A stretch of DNA of 20,447 nucleotides, taken from the NCBI RefSeq assembly GCF_050315115.1, contig NZ_JBNPOJ010000025.1, forward strand, positions 1 to 20,447. The letters run 5' to 3'. This DNA is from Peptoniphilus_A sp022767005. GTDB lineage: Bacteria; Bacillota; Clostridia; Tissierellales; Peptoniphilaceae. How positions within the stretch are numbered: the first letter of the stretch is position 1; each line of letters starts with the position of its first letter. Shown one piece after another: positions 6,747 to 14,268 of this stretch. The notes below the pieces were generated by a model. That model saw nothing but the letters and a program-made list of their open reading frames with translations. It ran no database searches and was not told the origin of the DNA. Made by a program: the position numbers and the translations under genes.

Positions 6747-7876
6747 TATCTTTTTGGCTTTGGTCCATAATATTGGTAATAATAAGTTTTAATTCTACCA
6801 TTATATAATTTTCTATTTCTGTCTGCTTTTCTGCCAAAATTTTTTTCAAAATTTTCATTTGCAGTTATTATATAAAAGGACCAAGTCTTTAATGTTTTTG
6901 CAAGTTCACCTAATTCACTGTTTAGCTCCTCCACATCTTCTTTTCCAATTCTCTCTCCATAGGGTGGATTGGTTATTATTACGCCATAATCGTCTGGCAA
7001 GTCAATATCTCTTATGTCTTTTTGGAAAAAGGATATATCTTCATCAAGTCCAAGTATTTCTGCATTTGATTTTGCAATTTGAATTGCCTTATAAGATACA
7101 TCTGAAGCTAAAATTTCCAATTTTACATCGTACTTTATTTCTGAGTAACATTTTTTCTTTTCTTCTTTAAATATATCTGGGTCAAAAAATACAAAATTTT
7201 CAAAGTCAAATTTTCTCATAAGTCCTGGCGCAATGTTTTTTTCTATCATCGCAGCTTCAATTGGAATTGTACCTGAACCACAGAAGGGGTCTGATAAAAT
7301 TCTATCTTTGTTCCAAAAGGTTAATTTTACAAGACTTGCTGCAATAGTTTCTGAAAGTGGCGCTTTGTAATTTACTTCTCTATAACCTCTCTTGTGAAGT
7401 CCATCGCCTGATGTGTCCATTGTAATTTCTGCAATATCATTTAATAATGAAACTTCAATTTTTACTCTTGGACCACTTTTTTCAAACCAAGATATTTTAT
7501 ATTTCATCTTTAATTTTTCGATTATTGCCTTTTCAGTAATTCTTTGACAATCGGAAATAGAAAATAATTTTGACTTTCTACTTCTTCCCTGAATGATAAA
7601 ATTGTCGTCTTTAGCGATGTAGTCCCACCATCTTATTTCAAAAACCTTGTCAAAAAGTTCTTCAAAGGTTTCTGCTCTAAAGGAATCAATTAAAAATAAA
7701 ACTCTCTCTGCCGTCCTGAGTTTTAAATTTAAAATTGCAATGTCCTTTAGTTCACAATTTATTTCAATTTTTCCATCACTAACTTTTAAGTCCTCGTAGC
7801 CTAAGTCAATTAACTCTCTTTTAGTAACTGCTTCGAGGCCCATATTTGTCGTGGCGATTAATTTTATTTTTTCCAT
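6746..7876 (-). CDS. THUMP-domain class I SAM-dependent RNA methyltransferase (RlmL/YpsC family)
   Basis: A 376-aa cytoplasmic enzyme predicted to N2-methylate a guanine in rRNA using S-adenosylmethionine. Residues about 1-60 are the ferredoxin-like N-terminal domain, about 60-160 the RNA-binding THUMP domain, and about 165-376 the Rossmann methyltransferase. In the last, the SAM-binding motif DPFCGSGTIPIEAAMIE and the catalytic NPPYGERIG (the NPPY type of N-methyltransferases) are clear, and GLHKRGYRE/APL is a family hallmark. Length matches the Gram-positive single-domain members (E. coli RlmL carries an extra C-terminal methyltransferase). Homologues act on 23S rRNA position G2445 in E. 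coli; the exact base here is inference. The ATG at 7876 is preceded by GAGAGGTG. The phosphatase gene follows 53 bases downstream on the same strand. Confidence 0.9.
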   Translation of the reverse strand: MEKIKLIATTNMGLEAVTKRELIDLGYEDLKVSDGKIEINCELKDIAILNLKLRTAERVLFLIDSFRAETFEELFDKVFEIRWWDYIAKDDNFIIQGRSRKSKLFSISDCQRITEKAIIEKLKMKYKISWFEKSGPRVKIEVSLLNDIAEITMDTSGDGLHKRGYREVNYKAPLSETIAASLVKLTFWNKDRILSDPFCGSGTIPIEAAMIEKNIAPGLMRKFDFENFVFFDPDIFKEEKKKCYSEIKYDVKLEILASDVSYKAIQIAKSNAEILGLDEDISFFQKDIRDIDLPDDYGVIITNPPYGERIGKEDVEELNSELGELAKTLKTWSFYIITANENFEKNFGRKADRNRKLYNGRIKTYYYQYYGPKPKR

Positions 7877-8003
7877 TTAACACCTCTCATTTATTATACT
7901 AGATATAAAAAATTTTTTCTTTATTTAAAATTAATGAGTTAATTAATTTAAAAAGGGTACTAATTTATATGTAGTAAAAAAATATAATTTGGGGGTAATA
8001 AAA

Positions 8004-8357
8004 ATGAAATTAACTGAAACAATACAAACTGCTGATTTTAAATCTGAAAAACACGTTCCTGTAATCCACGTAGAAAAGGCTGATGGTCTTTTAAAGATTA
8101 AGGCTATTGTTGGAGAAGAAATCGAACATCCTAATACTTTAGAACACCACATTGCATGGATTAAAGTATTCTTCAAACCAGAAGGAGAAAAATTCCCAAT
8201 TGAAGTTGGTTCTTACGAATTTAAAGCTCACGGCGAAGGCGAAATTTTTACAGTTCCTTGTGTTGAAACTGCTGTTAAAACTAATAAGGGCGGAGAAGTT
8301 TACGCATTAAGCTACTGCAATATCCACGGACTATGGGAAAATTCAGTAGAAGCATAA
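8004..8357 (+). CDS. Superoxide reductase (desulfoferrodoxin, neelaredoxin type)
   Basis: A 117-aa cytoplasmic non-haem iron protein that reduces superoxide to hydrogen peroxide without releasing oxygen, a typical defence of anaerobes. All ligands of the square-pyramidal Fe(His)4Cys centre are visible: His17 (in EKHVP), His42 (EHPN), His48 (EHH), Cys105 and His108 (SYCNIHG). The catalytic Glu15-Lys16 pair is also present. The N-terminal four-cysteine desulforedoxin domain of class I proteins is absent, so this is the one-iron class. The ATG at 8004 is chosen because GGGGGT lies 8 bases upstream; a TTG at 7989 in the same frame would place that site inside the gene. It is a single-gene unit ended by a strong hairpin. 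No rubredoxin or rubrerythrin partner is adjacent. Confidence 0.93.
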   Translation: MKLTETIQTADFKSEKHVPVIHVEKADGLLKIKAIVGEEIEHPNTLEHHIAWIKVFFKPEGEKFPIEVGSYEFKAHGEGEIFTVPCVETAVKTNKGGEVYALSYCNIHGLWENSVEA

Positions 8358-8366
8358 TTTAATTTT

Positions 8367-8406
8367 AAAGAGCTATGAAAACAAAAATCATAGCTCTTTT
8401 TTATTT
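8367..8406 (+). terminator. Rho-independent terminator after the superoxide reductase gene
   Basis: A perfect 12-bp stem (AAAGAGCTATGA/TCATAGCTCTTT, 9-nt loop) continues into TTTTTTATTT. It lies between two converging genes. On the minus strand the stem ends CTTTAAAATT, so it may also slow or stop transcripts of the alcohol dehydrogenase operon, less efficiently. Confidence 0.88.
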
Positions 8407-8426
8407 GTATTTTCTTTTTATTCAAA

Positions 8427-9599
8427 TTAAAGTGAGGCTTTATAAATTTCTAAGATGTCATCTTTTTTAAGTTCAACAACACCTTTTATTGAACCACCAG
8501 CGTGTCTTGCTGCTGCTTCCGCCATCTCTTCTAATTTTTTATCATCAATTCCCACTTCGCCAAGTGTCATTGGAATATTCATGTCTTGTTCAAAAAATTC
8601 ATGAATCTTAGCAATGGCTTTTTTTGCATCGTTAAATTTGTCGTCGCTTGGCTTTACTCCAAAGACATTTACCCCAAAATCTCTAATCATATCAACTGTG
8701 TCTTCATTTAAAATGTAATTTAAAAATCTTGGTGTCAAAATTGCAAGTCCAATGCCGTGAGTAATATCATAAAAAGCAGAAAGTTCGTGTTCCATTGGAT
8801 GAACTGACCAAGGTGTAGATTTTCCAGTTGATAAAAGTCCATTTATCGCCCAACTTGATGCCCACATAATATTTGCTCTTGCTTCATAATTTTCTGGCTC
8901 TGCCATGGCTATTGGTCCATAGTGAATACAAGTCTTTAAAATTCCCTCAGCAAGTCTATTTTGCATATAAGCGCCATCCTTTAATGTGAAATAATTTTCC
9001 ATTGTGTGACTCATTATGTCAGCGATACCTGCAGCTGTGTGCTTTGCATTAACTGTATAAGTTATTTCTGGATTTAAAATTGAAAATTTTGGAAGAGTGT
9101 AAGGTGACCCAAATGCAAGTTTTTGTTTAGTTTCGGGATTTGTAATAACTCCACCAGCATCCATTTCAGAACCAGTTGCCGCAATTGTAAGAATAGTGCC
9201 AATAGGGAGAGCCTTTTCAATTTTTGCCTTTCTGATCACAATATCCCATGGGTCGCAATCTAAAAATACAGCCCCTGAAACTAATTTTGATAAATCAATT
9301 ACAGAGCCACCGCCAACTGCCAAGATAAAATCCAAGTTATTTTCTTTAAGGATTTTTACGCCTTCTCTTGCTGACTCAACTCTTGGGTTTGGTTCTATGC
9401 CGGAAAGTTCTTTATAGAAAATATTGTTTTCTTCAAAAATTTTTATTATTTGGTCGTAAAGTCCACTTCTTTTAATAGAGCCTCCTCCATAGGAAAGTAG
9501 AACTCTGCTTCCATAATTTTTAATCTCCTTTGCCAAATTTTTCATTTGGTCCTTTCCAAAAAGAATTTTCGTACTAACATTAAAAATAAAATCTTTCAT
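8427..9599 (-). CDS. Iron-containing alcohol dehydrogenase (butanol dehydrogenase/YqhD-like)
   Basis: A 390-aa group III alcohol dehydrogenase, expected to reduce aldehydes to alcohols with NAD(P)H. The nucleotide-binding half carries GGGS (38-41) and GGGSVIDLSK (96-105). The metal-binding half carries Asp194, His198, His267 and His281, the ligand set of the YqhD/BdhA branch. PNPR (70-73) and the G-S-E-M-D segment (143-147) also fit. The gene starts 9 bases after the second ABC half-transporter gene, with its AGGAGG site immediately after that stop codon, so it is probably the last gene of that operon. The pairing with an exporter is unexplained: it could detoxify reactive aldehydes that the exporter's inducers cause, or merely be read through. 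Confidence 0.92.
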   Translation of the reverse strand: MKDFIFNVSTKILFGKDQMKNLAKEIKNYGSRVLLSYGGGSIKRSGLYDQIIKIFEENNIFYKELSGIEPNPRVESAREGVKILKENNLDFILAVGGGSVIDLSKLVSGAVFLDCDPWDIVIRKAKIEKALPIGTILTIAATGSEMDAGGVITNPETKQKLAFGSPYTLPKFSILNPEITYTVNAKHTAAGIADIMSHTMENYFTLKDGAYMQNRLAEGILKTCIHYGPIAMAEPENYEARANIMWASSWAINGLLSTGKSTPWSVHPMEHELSAFYDITHGIGLAILTPRFLNYILNEDTVDMIRDFGVNVFGVKPSDDKFNDAKKAIAKIHEFFEQDMNIPMTLGEVGIDDKKLEEMAEAAARHAGGSIKGVVELKKDDILEIYKASL

Positions 9600-9608
9600 A
9601 ATGACCTC

Positions 9609-11351
9609 CTAGTCCTTAAATTGTGAATTGTATAATTCTGCATAAACTCCATCCTTTGCAATTAAATCACTGTGACTACCCTTTTCAACAATATCTCCCT
9701 TGTCTAAAACTAAAATTAAATCTGAATTTACAATTGTCGATAATCTATGTGCAATTACAAAGTTTGTCCTATGGTGTAGAAGATTCTTCATCGCCTTTTG
9801 AATTAGCGCCTCTGTTCTCGTGTCAACAGATGAAGTTGCCTCGTCTAAAATTAAAATTTCCGGGTCAGACAAAAGAGCCCTTGCTATTGTAAGAAGTTGT
9901 CGCTGTCCTTGAGAAATATTTGTCGCTTCTTCATTTAAAACTGTGTCGTAACCCTTTGGCAGTTTCTCGATAAAAGAGTGACAATAAGCCTTCTTTGCTG
10001 CATCAATAACTTCATCTCGCGTGGCATACTCTCGTCCATACAAAATATTTTCATAAATTGTTCCGTGAAACAACCACGAATCTTGAAGAACCATTCCAAA
10101 AAGAGAGCGCAAGTTTTCCCTTGAAACATCTCTTATATCCTTTCCATTTATTTTAATACTTCCCTTATCAATATCATAAAACCTCATTAGAAGATTTACA
10201 ATAGTAGTCTTTCCTGCACCAGTAGAACCCACTATGGCGACAGTTCTATTTTTTTCAACCTTTAGGTTAAGATTGTTTATTACAGGTTTCTCCTTATCGT
10301 AGGAAAAATATACATTTTTAAATTCAATGTCCTCAACAGGTTTTTTTATTTCATCCTTTACAATTTCAACTTCAACTTCTTGATCTAAAAATTCAAAAAC
10401 CCTTTCAGCAGCTGCAATAGATGCTTGAAAAATTGACGCCATCTCCGCAAGTTGTTCAATGGGATTTGCAAGCCTTCTTACATATTGAATCACAGCTTGA
10501 ATATCTCCCACAAATAACTTACCAGATAGCACTAAAAGCCCGCCAACTATTGAAAGCATTACATATCCAATATTTGAAATAAAAGTCATAATAGGGAGCA
10601 TAATGCCAGTCATAAAAGATGCACGATAACTTACTTCATAGAGATTTTCGTTTATCTCTAAAAATTCCTTCTCAGCCCTGCTTTCATAATTAAAAGCCTT
10701 AATGAGTTCAGAACCAGAAAAGTTTTCTTCGACAAAACTCACCATAGAGCCTATGCCCCTTGACTTTCTCCTAAAATATCCTTGAGATTTGCTAGAAATA
10801 AATTTTGTAGAAAAATAAGTCATGGGAAGAGTAAATAAAAATACCAAAGTTAAAATTGGCGAAATTTTTATCATTACAGCCAAAATTCCTATAATTAAAA
10901 CTATAGAAGATAAAACTGAAGAAATCGTCTGTTGCAAATTCTTACCAAGAGTCTCAACATCATTGGTCATCCTAGATAAAAGGTCGCCAGTTTTATTTTT
11001 GTCGTAATATGATGTTGGGATATACTTAACTTTTTCAGAAATTTCCCGTCTAAATTTTGCTATTAAATCCTGTGTAACGTCAACTAAAATCCTGCCCCTA
11101 AAAAATTCAAAGGCCCCTTGAAATAAATAGACAGCAGCCATAATTATGCAAATTTTTATTACATAATCGAATTCTATAGCTGTATTCATTTTCAAATTTT
11201 CAAAAATTCGCGTAGTTATGTTTCCCATTAATTTAGGTGAAATTATTTCAAAAATAGAAGATCCAATAGTTAGAAAAATAGCTAGAAATAAAAAGCCCTT
11301 ATAATTTTTCAAATATGAAGTTATTCTTAAAATTGTGTTATTTTTCTTCAT
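9609..11351 (-). CDS. ABC exporter half-transporter, catalytically competent subunit
   Basis: A 580-aa fusion of a six-helix membrane domain (about 1-320) and an ATPase domain (about 340-580). Motifs: Walker A GSTGAGKT (375-382), Q-loop in VLQDSWLF, Walker B LILDE with the catalytic Glu504, and switch His535 in IAHRLSTI. The signature is ISQGQ rather than LSGGQ. In heterodimeric exporters of the TM287/288, BmrCD and LmrCD kind, the variant signature of one subunit faces the degenerate Walker site of the other; this protein fits that role beside the upstream gene. The start at 11351 (MKKNNTILR) is preferred because AGGGG lies 7 bases upstream. It overlaps the upstream gene by 14 bases. A frame open to 11393 would extend the overlap. 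Likely substrates are hydrophobic drugs or lipids, by family only. Confidence 0.9.
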   Translation of the reverse strand: MKKNNTILRITSYLKNYKGFLFLAIFLTIGSSIFEIISPKLMGNITTRIFENLKMNTAIEFDYVIKICIIMAAVYLFQGAFEFFRGRILVDVTQDLIAKFRREISEKVKYIPTSYYDKNKTGDLLSRMTNDVETLGKNLQQTISSVLSSIVLIIGILAVMIKISPILTLVFLFTLPMTYFSTKFISSKSQGYFRRKSRGIGSMVSFVEENFSGSELIKAFNYESRAEKEFLEINENLYEVSYRASFMTGIMLPIMTFISNIGYVMLSIVGGLLVLSGKLFVGDIQAVIQYVRRLANPIEQLAEMASIFQASIAAAERVFEFLDQEVEVEIVKDEIKKPVEDIEFKNVYFSYDKEKPVINNLNLKVEKNRTVAIVGSTGAGKTTIVNLLMRFYDIDKGSIKINGKDIRDVSRENLRSLFGMVLQDSWLFHGTIYENILYGREYATRDEVIDAAKKAYCHSFIEKLPKGYDTVLNEEATNISQGQRQLLTIARALLSDPEILILDEATSSVDTRTEALIQKAMKNLLHHRTNFVIAHRLSTIVNSDLILVLDKGDIVEKGSHSDLIAKDGVYAELYNSQFKD

Positions 11352-13050
11352 AAGCTTGCCCCTGACTAGTCGCAATTTCTCTGTAAACTTCATTTGTTTC
11401 CATTAAGATATTGTGATTTCCATAGCCTACCTCTTCTCCATCTTCCAATACCAAAATTTTGTCTGCATTTAAAATAGTAGCAACTCTTTGTGCAACTACT
11501 ATTACAATTTTATCCCTTAAATTTTTCTTTAAAGTTTGTCTAAGTTCATAATCAGTTTTATAATCTAGCGCAGAAAAGGAGTCGTCAAAAATATAGATTG
11601 ACGCATCGCGAGTAAGAGCTCTTGCTATTGCAAGTCTCTGTCGCTGTCCACCAGAAAGATTTTTTCCACCTCTTGCAATTTCCTTATTCAACGGGTCTTC
11701 GCCCAAAAATTCCTCTGCATCAGAATTTTTTATTGCCGCGAGCATTTTTTCTTTTTCAGCATTTTCCTTTGCATAAGATAAATTTTCTGCAACAGTTTTT
11801 GAGAAAAAGAAATTTTCCTGTGGCACATATGAAATTTTATCCCTAACTCCATAATTATTTAAGCTCTTAATGTCTATTCCATTTATAAAAAGTTCGCCAT
11901 CGCCCGGTTCATAAAATTGAAGCAAAAGTCTTAAAAGAGTTGACTTTCCAGAACCTGTTCCGCCAATTATACCGAGAGTCTCGCCCCTTTTCACCTTAAA
12001 ATTTATATTCTTTAAAACTTTTAAATTTGCATCGGGATAGGAAAAAGACAAATTTTTTGCCTCAATCTCATAAATTTCACCTGATAAATTTTTTTCGCCG
12101 CCAGTTTTTGTAGAATTATAATCCAAAACTTCGTTGATCCTCTCCATAGAGGCAAAAGTTCTAGGCAAAAGCGTTAATAGAAAACTCATCATAATCATGG
12201 CGGATAAAACTTGTGTAATATACTGAATAAAAGCCATGAGTTCACCAATTCCTAAATTTCTAATGTCAATTAATTTTGCACCAAAAAACAACACAAAAAT
12301 AATTCCAAAATTTAAAATAGTGCCAAGCATTGGTCTAACATTTACAAGAAGTTTATTTACCTTAGCCGCCATCTCTTGATAAGATTTATTTGCATTTTCA
12401 AAAATATTTTCTTCATATTCGTCCTTAGAAAAAGCTCTTATAACTCTAAGACCTGTAAGTCTTCTTCTAAAAAGTTCATTTAACCTGTCAAGCCTTTTTT
12501 GCAATATTGGAAAATATGGAAGACCTAGTTTAAAAACATAAAAGATTCCAATTGCAATAAAGGGAATAGTAATGGGAAACACAATTGAAAGCTTCACATT
12601 TGTAGAAAGCGCCATAATAAGTCCACCAATAAACATAAGTGGACCTCTGATTAGTGGTCTAAGTCCCATTAAAACCATTTGCTCAACTTGATTTACATCG
12701 TCTGTTGTCCTTGTGATAAGTGATGAAATTGAAAAGTGTTCAACATCATCAAAGCTGAGATAATTTATCTTTTTAAAAAGTTTGTATCTAAGGTCGCGTG
12801 AAAAAGCCATAGTAGTTTTTGAAGAATGATAGGCAGCAGACGCTCTACACATAACAGTAAGTATCACAACAAAAATCATGACTGCACCAATTTTTAGCAC
12901 ATAACTTGTGTCGCCATAAGCCACGCCCTTGTCAATTACAAGACTCATAAGTCTTGGCAAAAAAAGTTCCCCTAGAGCATTGCCAAAAGTAAGCAAAATG
13001 ACAACTATTATTCTAATTTTATATTTATTAAGTCCTTTATATATACTCAT
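11338..13050 (-). CDS. ABC exporter half-transporter with a degenerate ATP site
   Basis: A 570-aa membrane-ATPase fusion, first gene of the exporter operon. Membrane domain about 1-310; ATPase domain about 325-570. Walker A GGTGSGKS (363-370), LSGGQ (465-469), Walker B IYIFDD (485-490). The catalytic glutamate is Asp490, and the switch histidine is Gln521 (VVAQRVATI). This Asp/Gln pair is the hallmark of the degenerate-site half (TM287-like), whereas the next gene retains Glu and His. The two thus form an asymmetric heterodimer with one hydrolysing site. A GGAGG site is 4 bases before the ATG, and TGcTAAAAT, an extended -10, lies 18 bases upstream (plus 13068-13076). A BmrR-like regulator is encoded divergently, consistent with drug-type control. 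Confidence 0.92.
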   Translation of the reverse strand: MSIYKGLNKYKIRIIVVILLTFGNALGELFLPRLMSLVIDKGVAYGDTSYVLKIGAVMIFVVILTVMCRASAAYHSSKTTMAFSRDLRYKLFKKINYLSFDDVEHFSISSLITRTTDDVNQVEQMVLMGLRPLIRGPLMFIGGLIMALSTNVKLSIVFPITIPFIAIGIFYVFKLGLPYFPILQKRLDRLNELFRRRLTGLRVIRAFSKDEYEENIFENANKSYQEMAAKVNKLLVNVRPMLGTILNFGIIFVLFFGAKLIDIRNLGIGELMAFIQYITQVLSAMIMMSFLLTLLPRTFASMERINEVLDYNSTKTGGEKNLSGEIYEIEAKNLSFSYPDANLKVLKNINFKVKRGETLGIIGGTGSGKSTLLRLLLQFYEPGDGELFINGIDIKSLNNYGVRDKISYVPQENFFFSKTVAENLSYAKENAEKEKMLAAIKNSDAEEFLGEDPLNKEIARGGKNLSGGQRQRLAIARALTRDASIYIFDDSFSALDYKTDYELRQTLKKNLRDKIVIVVAQRVATILNADKILVLEDGEEVGYGNHNILMETNEVYREIATSQGQAYEEK

Positions 13051-13067
13051 AAATCCTCCATAACCTT

Positions 13068-13116
13068 ATTTTAGCATACAAAGTATTAAAATAAAAACTT
13101 CTGAAACTAAGAAGTT
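13068..13116 (-). promoter_or_regulatory. Candidate promoter and upstream dyad of the exporter operon
   Basis: Minus strand: an extended -10, TGCTAAAAT (plus 13068-13076), lies 18 bases before the first ABC gene, with no good -35. Just upstream is a 7-bp inverted repeat AACTTCT/AGAAGTT (plus 13096-13102 and 13110-13116, 7-nt spacer). It could be an operator. The rest of the 316-base gap (13117-13366) is AT-rich, with a TATAAT at 13124-13129 on the plus strand; I see no further gene in it. Confidence 0.35.
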
Positions 13117-13366
13117 GACCTGATATAATACATATGAGATGTCGAAGATGAAAATTACTCCAATTAAGAAAAAGTCTATTTGCTATTTAAAAATTTAAGT
13201 GGAATAATTTTTTTGTTAATTTTAGTTCAAAAATATCTAAAATGTGGATTTTAAATATAACTCTTAAAATTACAAAGAAAATAACATCAAGAATTTCTAC
13301 ATTATTTTTTCGTGATGTAAAAATAAAAAATAAAAATACAATTAATTTCTTATAAGTAGGTGCAAT

Positions 13367-14176
13367 ATGAATTACTCTATTGGTGAATTGTCTAAAATTT
13401 TCAATATATCTACACAAACCCTTAGATATTACGACCAAATAAAATTATTTTCGCCACTTTACAGAGAAGGCAATAATTACAGAGTCTACTCTTCAAGTCA
13501 GTTCCAAGAACTTAGAACAATTTTATATTTAAAAAATATTGGAGTCAGCTTAAAAAGTATAAAGGAATACAAGGATAAAAAAGAATTAAGATATCTTTAT
13601 AAAATTCTAGAAATTAGAAAACAAAAAATAGAAGATAAAATTAAAGAACTAGATGATTTAAATAAGTCCATCAAATCAACTCTTGTTGATATAAATACAT
13701 CCTTCATAAGTGATGAGATTAAGTATCCTAAAATAAAAATCATTGATTCTAGAAGAGCTTATCTTCTTAATAAAAAGTTTACTCACAAAAACATCTCAGA
13801 AAATATAGAATATTTAATTAAGGATATTTATATTGAAAAAATAAAAAGACCTGAACTTGATGTGAGAAATCTCGGTACAATTGTATCCTACGAAGACTTG
13901 TTAGATAAAAATTATTCAACTTACAGCGGAATATTTATGCTACAGTATGAATCATCTTGGGACAAATTAATCGAATTTCCAAAGGGTACCTATGCTTCCA
14001 TCTACCATAAAGGAAACTATGATACCATTGGAAAAAGCTACGAAAAATTAATTTCCTTTATAAAAGAAAATTGCTTAACAATAAAGAGTTTCTCAATTGA
14101 ACTTGCTCTTATCGACATTAAACTATCCTTAGATCCAAAGGATTATATTACTGAAATACAAATATTAGTCCAATAA
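13367..14176 (+). CDS. MerR-family transcriptional regulator, BmrR/BltR-like
   Basis: A 269-aa regulator. Residues 3-72 form the winged helix-turn-helix of MerR proteins (YSIGELSKIFNIST, TLRYYDQIKLFSP, then the wing residues NNYRVYSSSQ). A dimerising coiled coil covers about 73-112. About 120-269 is a GyrI-like effector domain (GTYASIYHKGNYDTIG and the terminal ITEIQILV). Length and layout match BmrR, which binds bulky cationic drugs and activates multidrug transporter genes by untwisting a promoter with a long spacer. It lies between the divergent heterodimeric exporter operon and the hydrolase/permease operon. The latter's promoter has a 20-bp spacer, so that operon is the better candidate target. 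AGGTG lies 5 bases before the ATG. Confidence 0.9.
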   Translation: MNYSIGELSKIFNISTQTLRYYDQIKLFSPLYREGNNYRVYSSSQFQELRTILYLKNIGVSLKSIKEYKDKKELRYLYKILEIRKQKIEDKIKELDDLNKSIKSTLVDINTSFISDEIKYPKIKIIDSRRAYLLNKKFTHKNISENIEYLIKDIYIEKIKRPELDVRNLGTIVSYEDLLDKNYSTYSGIFMLQYESSWDKLIEFPKGTYASIYHKGNYDTIGKSYEKLISFIKENCLTIKSFSIELALIDIKLSLDPKDYITEIQILVQ

Positions 14177-14183
14177 ACATTTA

Positions 14184-14214
14184 CCCCTGGAATTCTAATC
14201 CAGGGGATTTTTAT
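14184..14214 (+). terminator. Rho-independent terminator of the MerR gene
   Basis: A perfect 8-bp stem (CCCCTGGA/TCCAGGGG, 7-nt loop) is followed by ATTTTTATT, 7 bases after the stop codon. It separates the regulator transcript from the following promoter. Confidence 0.85.
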
Positions 14215-14216
14215 TG

Positions 14217-14248
14217 TTGACATTATAGTAGCTATAAGCTTTTATAAT
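14217..14248 (+). promoter_or_regulatory. MerR-type promoter with a 20-bp spacer and inverted repeat
   Basis: TTGACA (14217-14222) and TATAAT (14243-14248) are both perfect but 20 bases apart, 3 more than the optimum; 19-20 bp spacers typify promoters activated by MerR proteins. The spacer holds a perfect 6-bp inverted repeat TTATAG/CTATAA (14223-14228 and 14232-14237, 3-nt centre). A broader imperfect dyad spans 14223-14247. The first M20 gene starts 20 bases downstream with an AAAGGAG site. Confidence 0.6.
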
Positions 14249-14268
14249 TGCTTTAAAGGAGTGATACA

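Noticed and set aside
7989..8003. TTG start five codons upstream for superoxide reductase
   Set aside because: The ribosome site GGGGGT would be inside the gene; the ATG at 8004 gives the usual family N-terminus.
13131..13366. Possible T-box or riboswitch leader before merR or the exporter operon
   Set aside because: No conserved T-box sequence, no terminator/antiterminator pair and no recognisable aptamer motif were found in this AT-rich stretch.
13187..13438. 83-aa minus-strand hydrophobic frame overlapping the start of the merR gene
   Set aside because: AT-rich composition, no ribosome site at its start, and it overlaps the conserved helix-turn-helix codons of merR.
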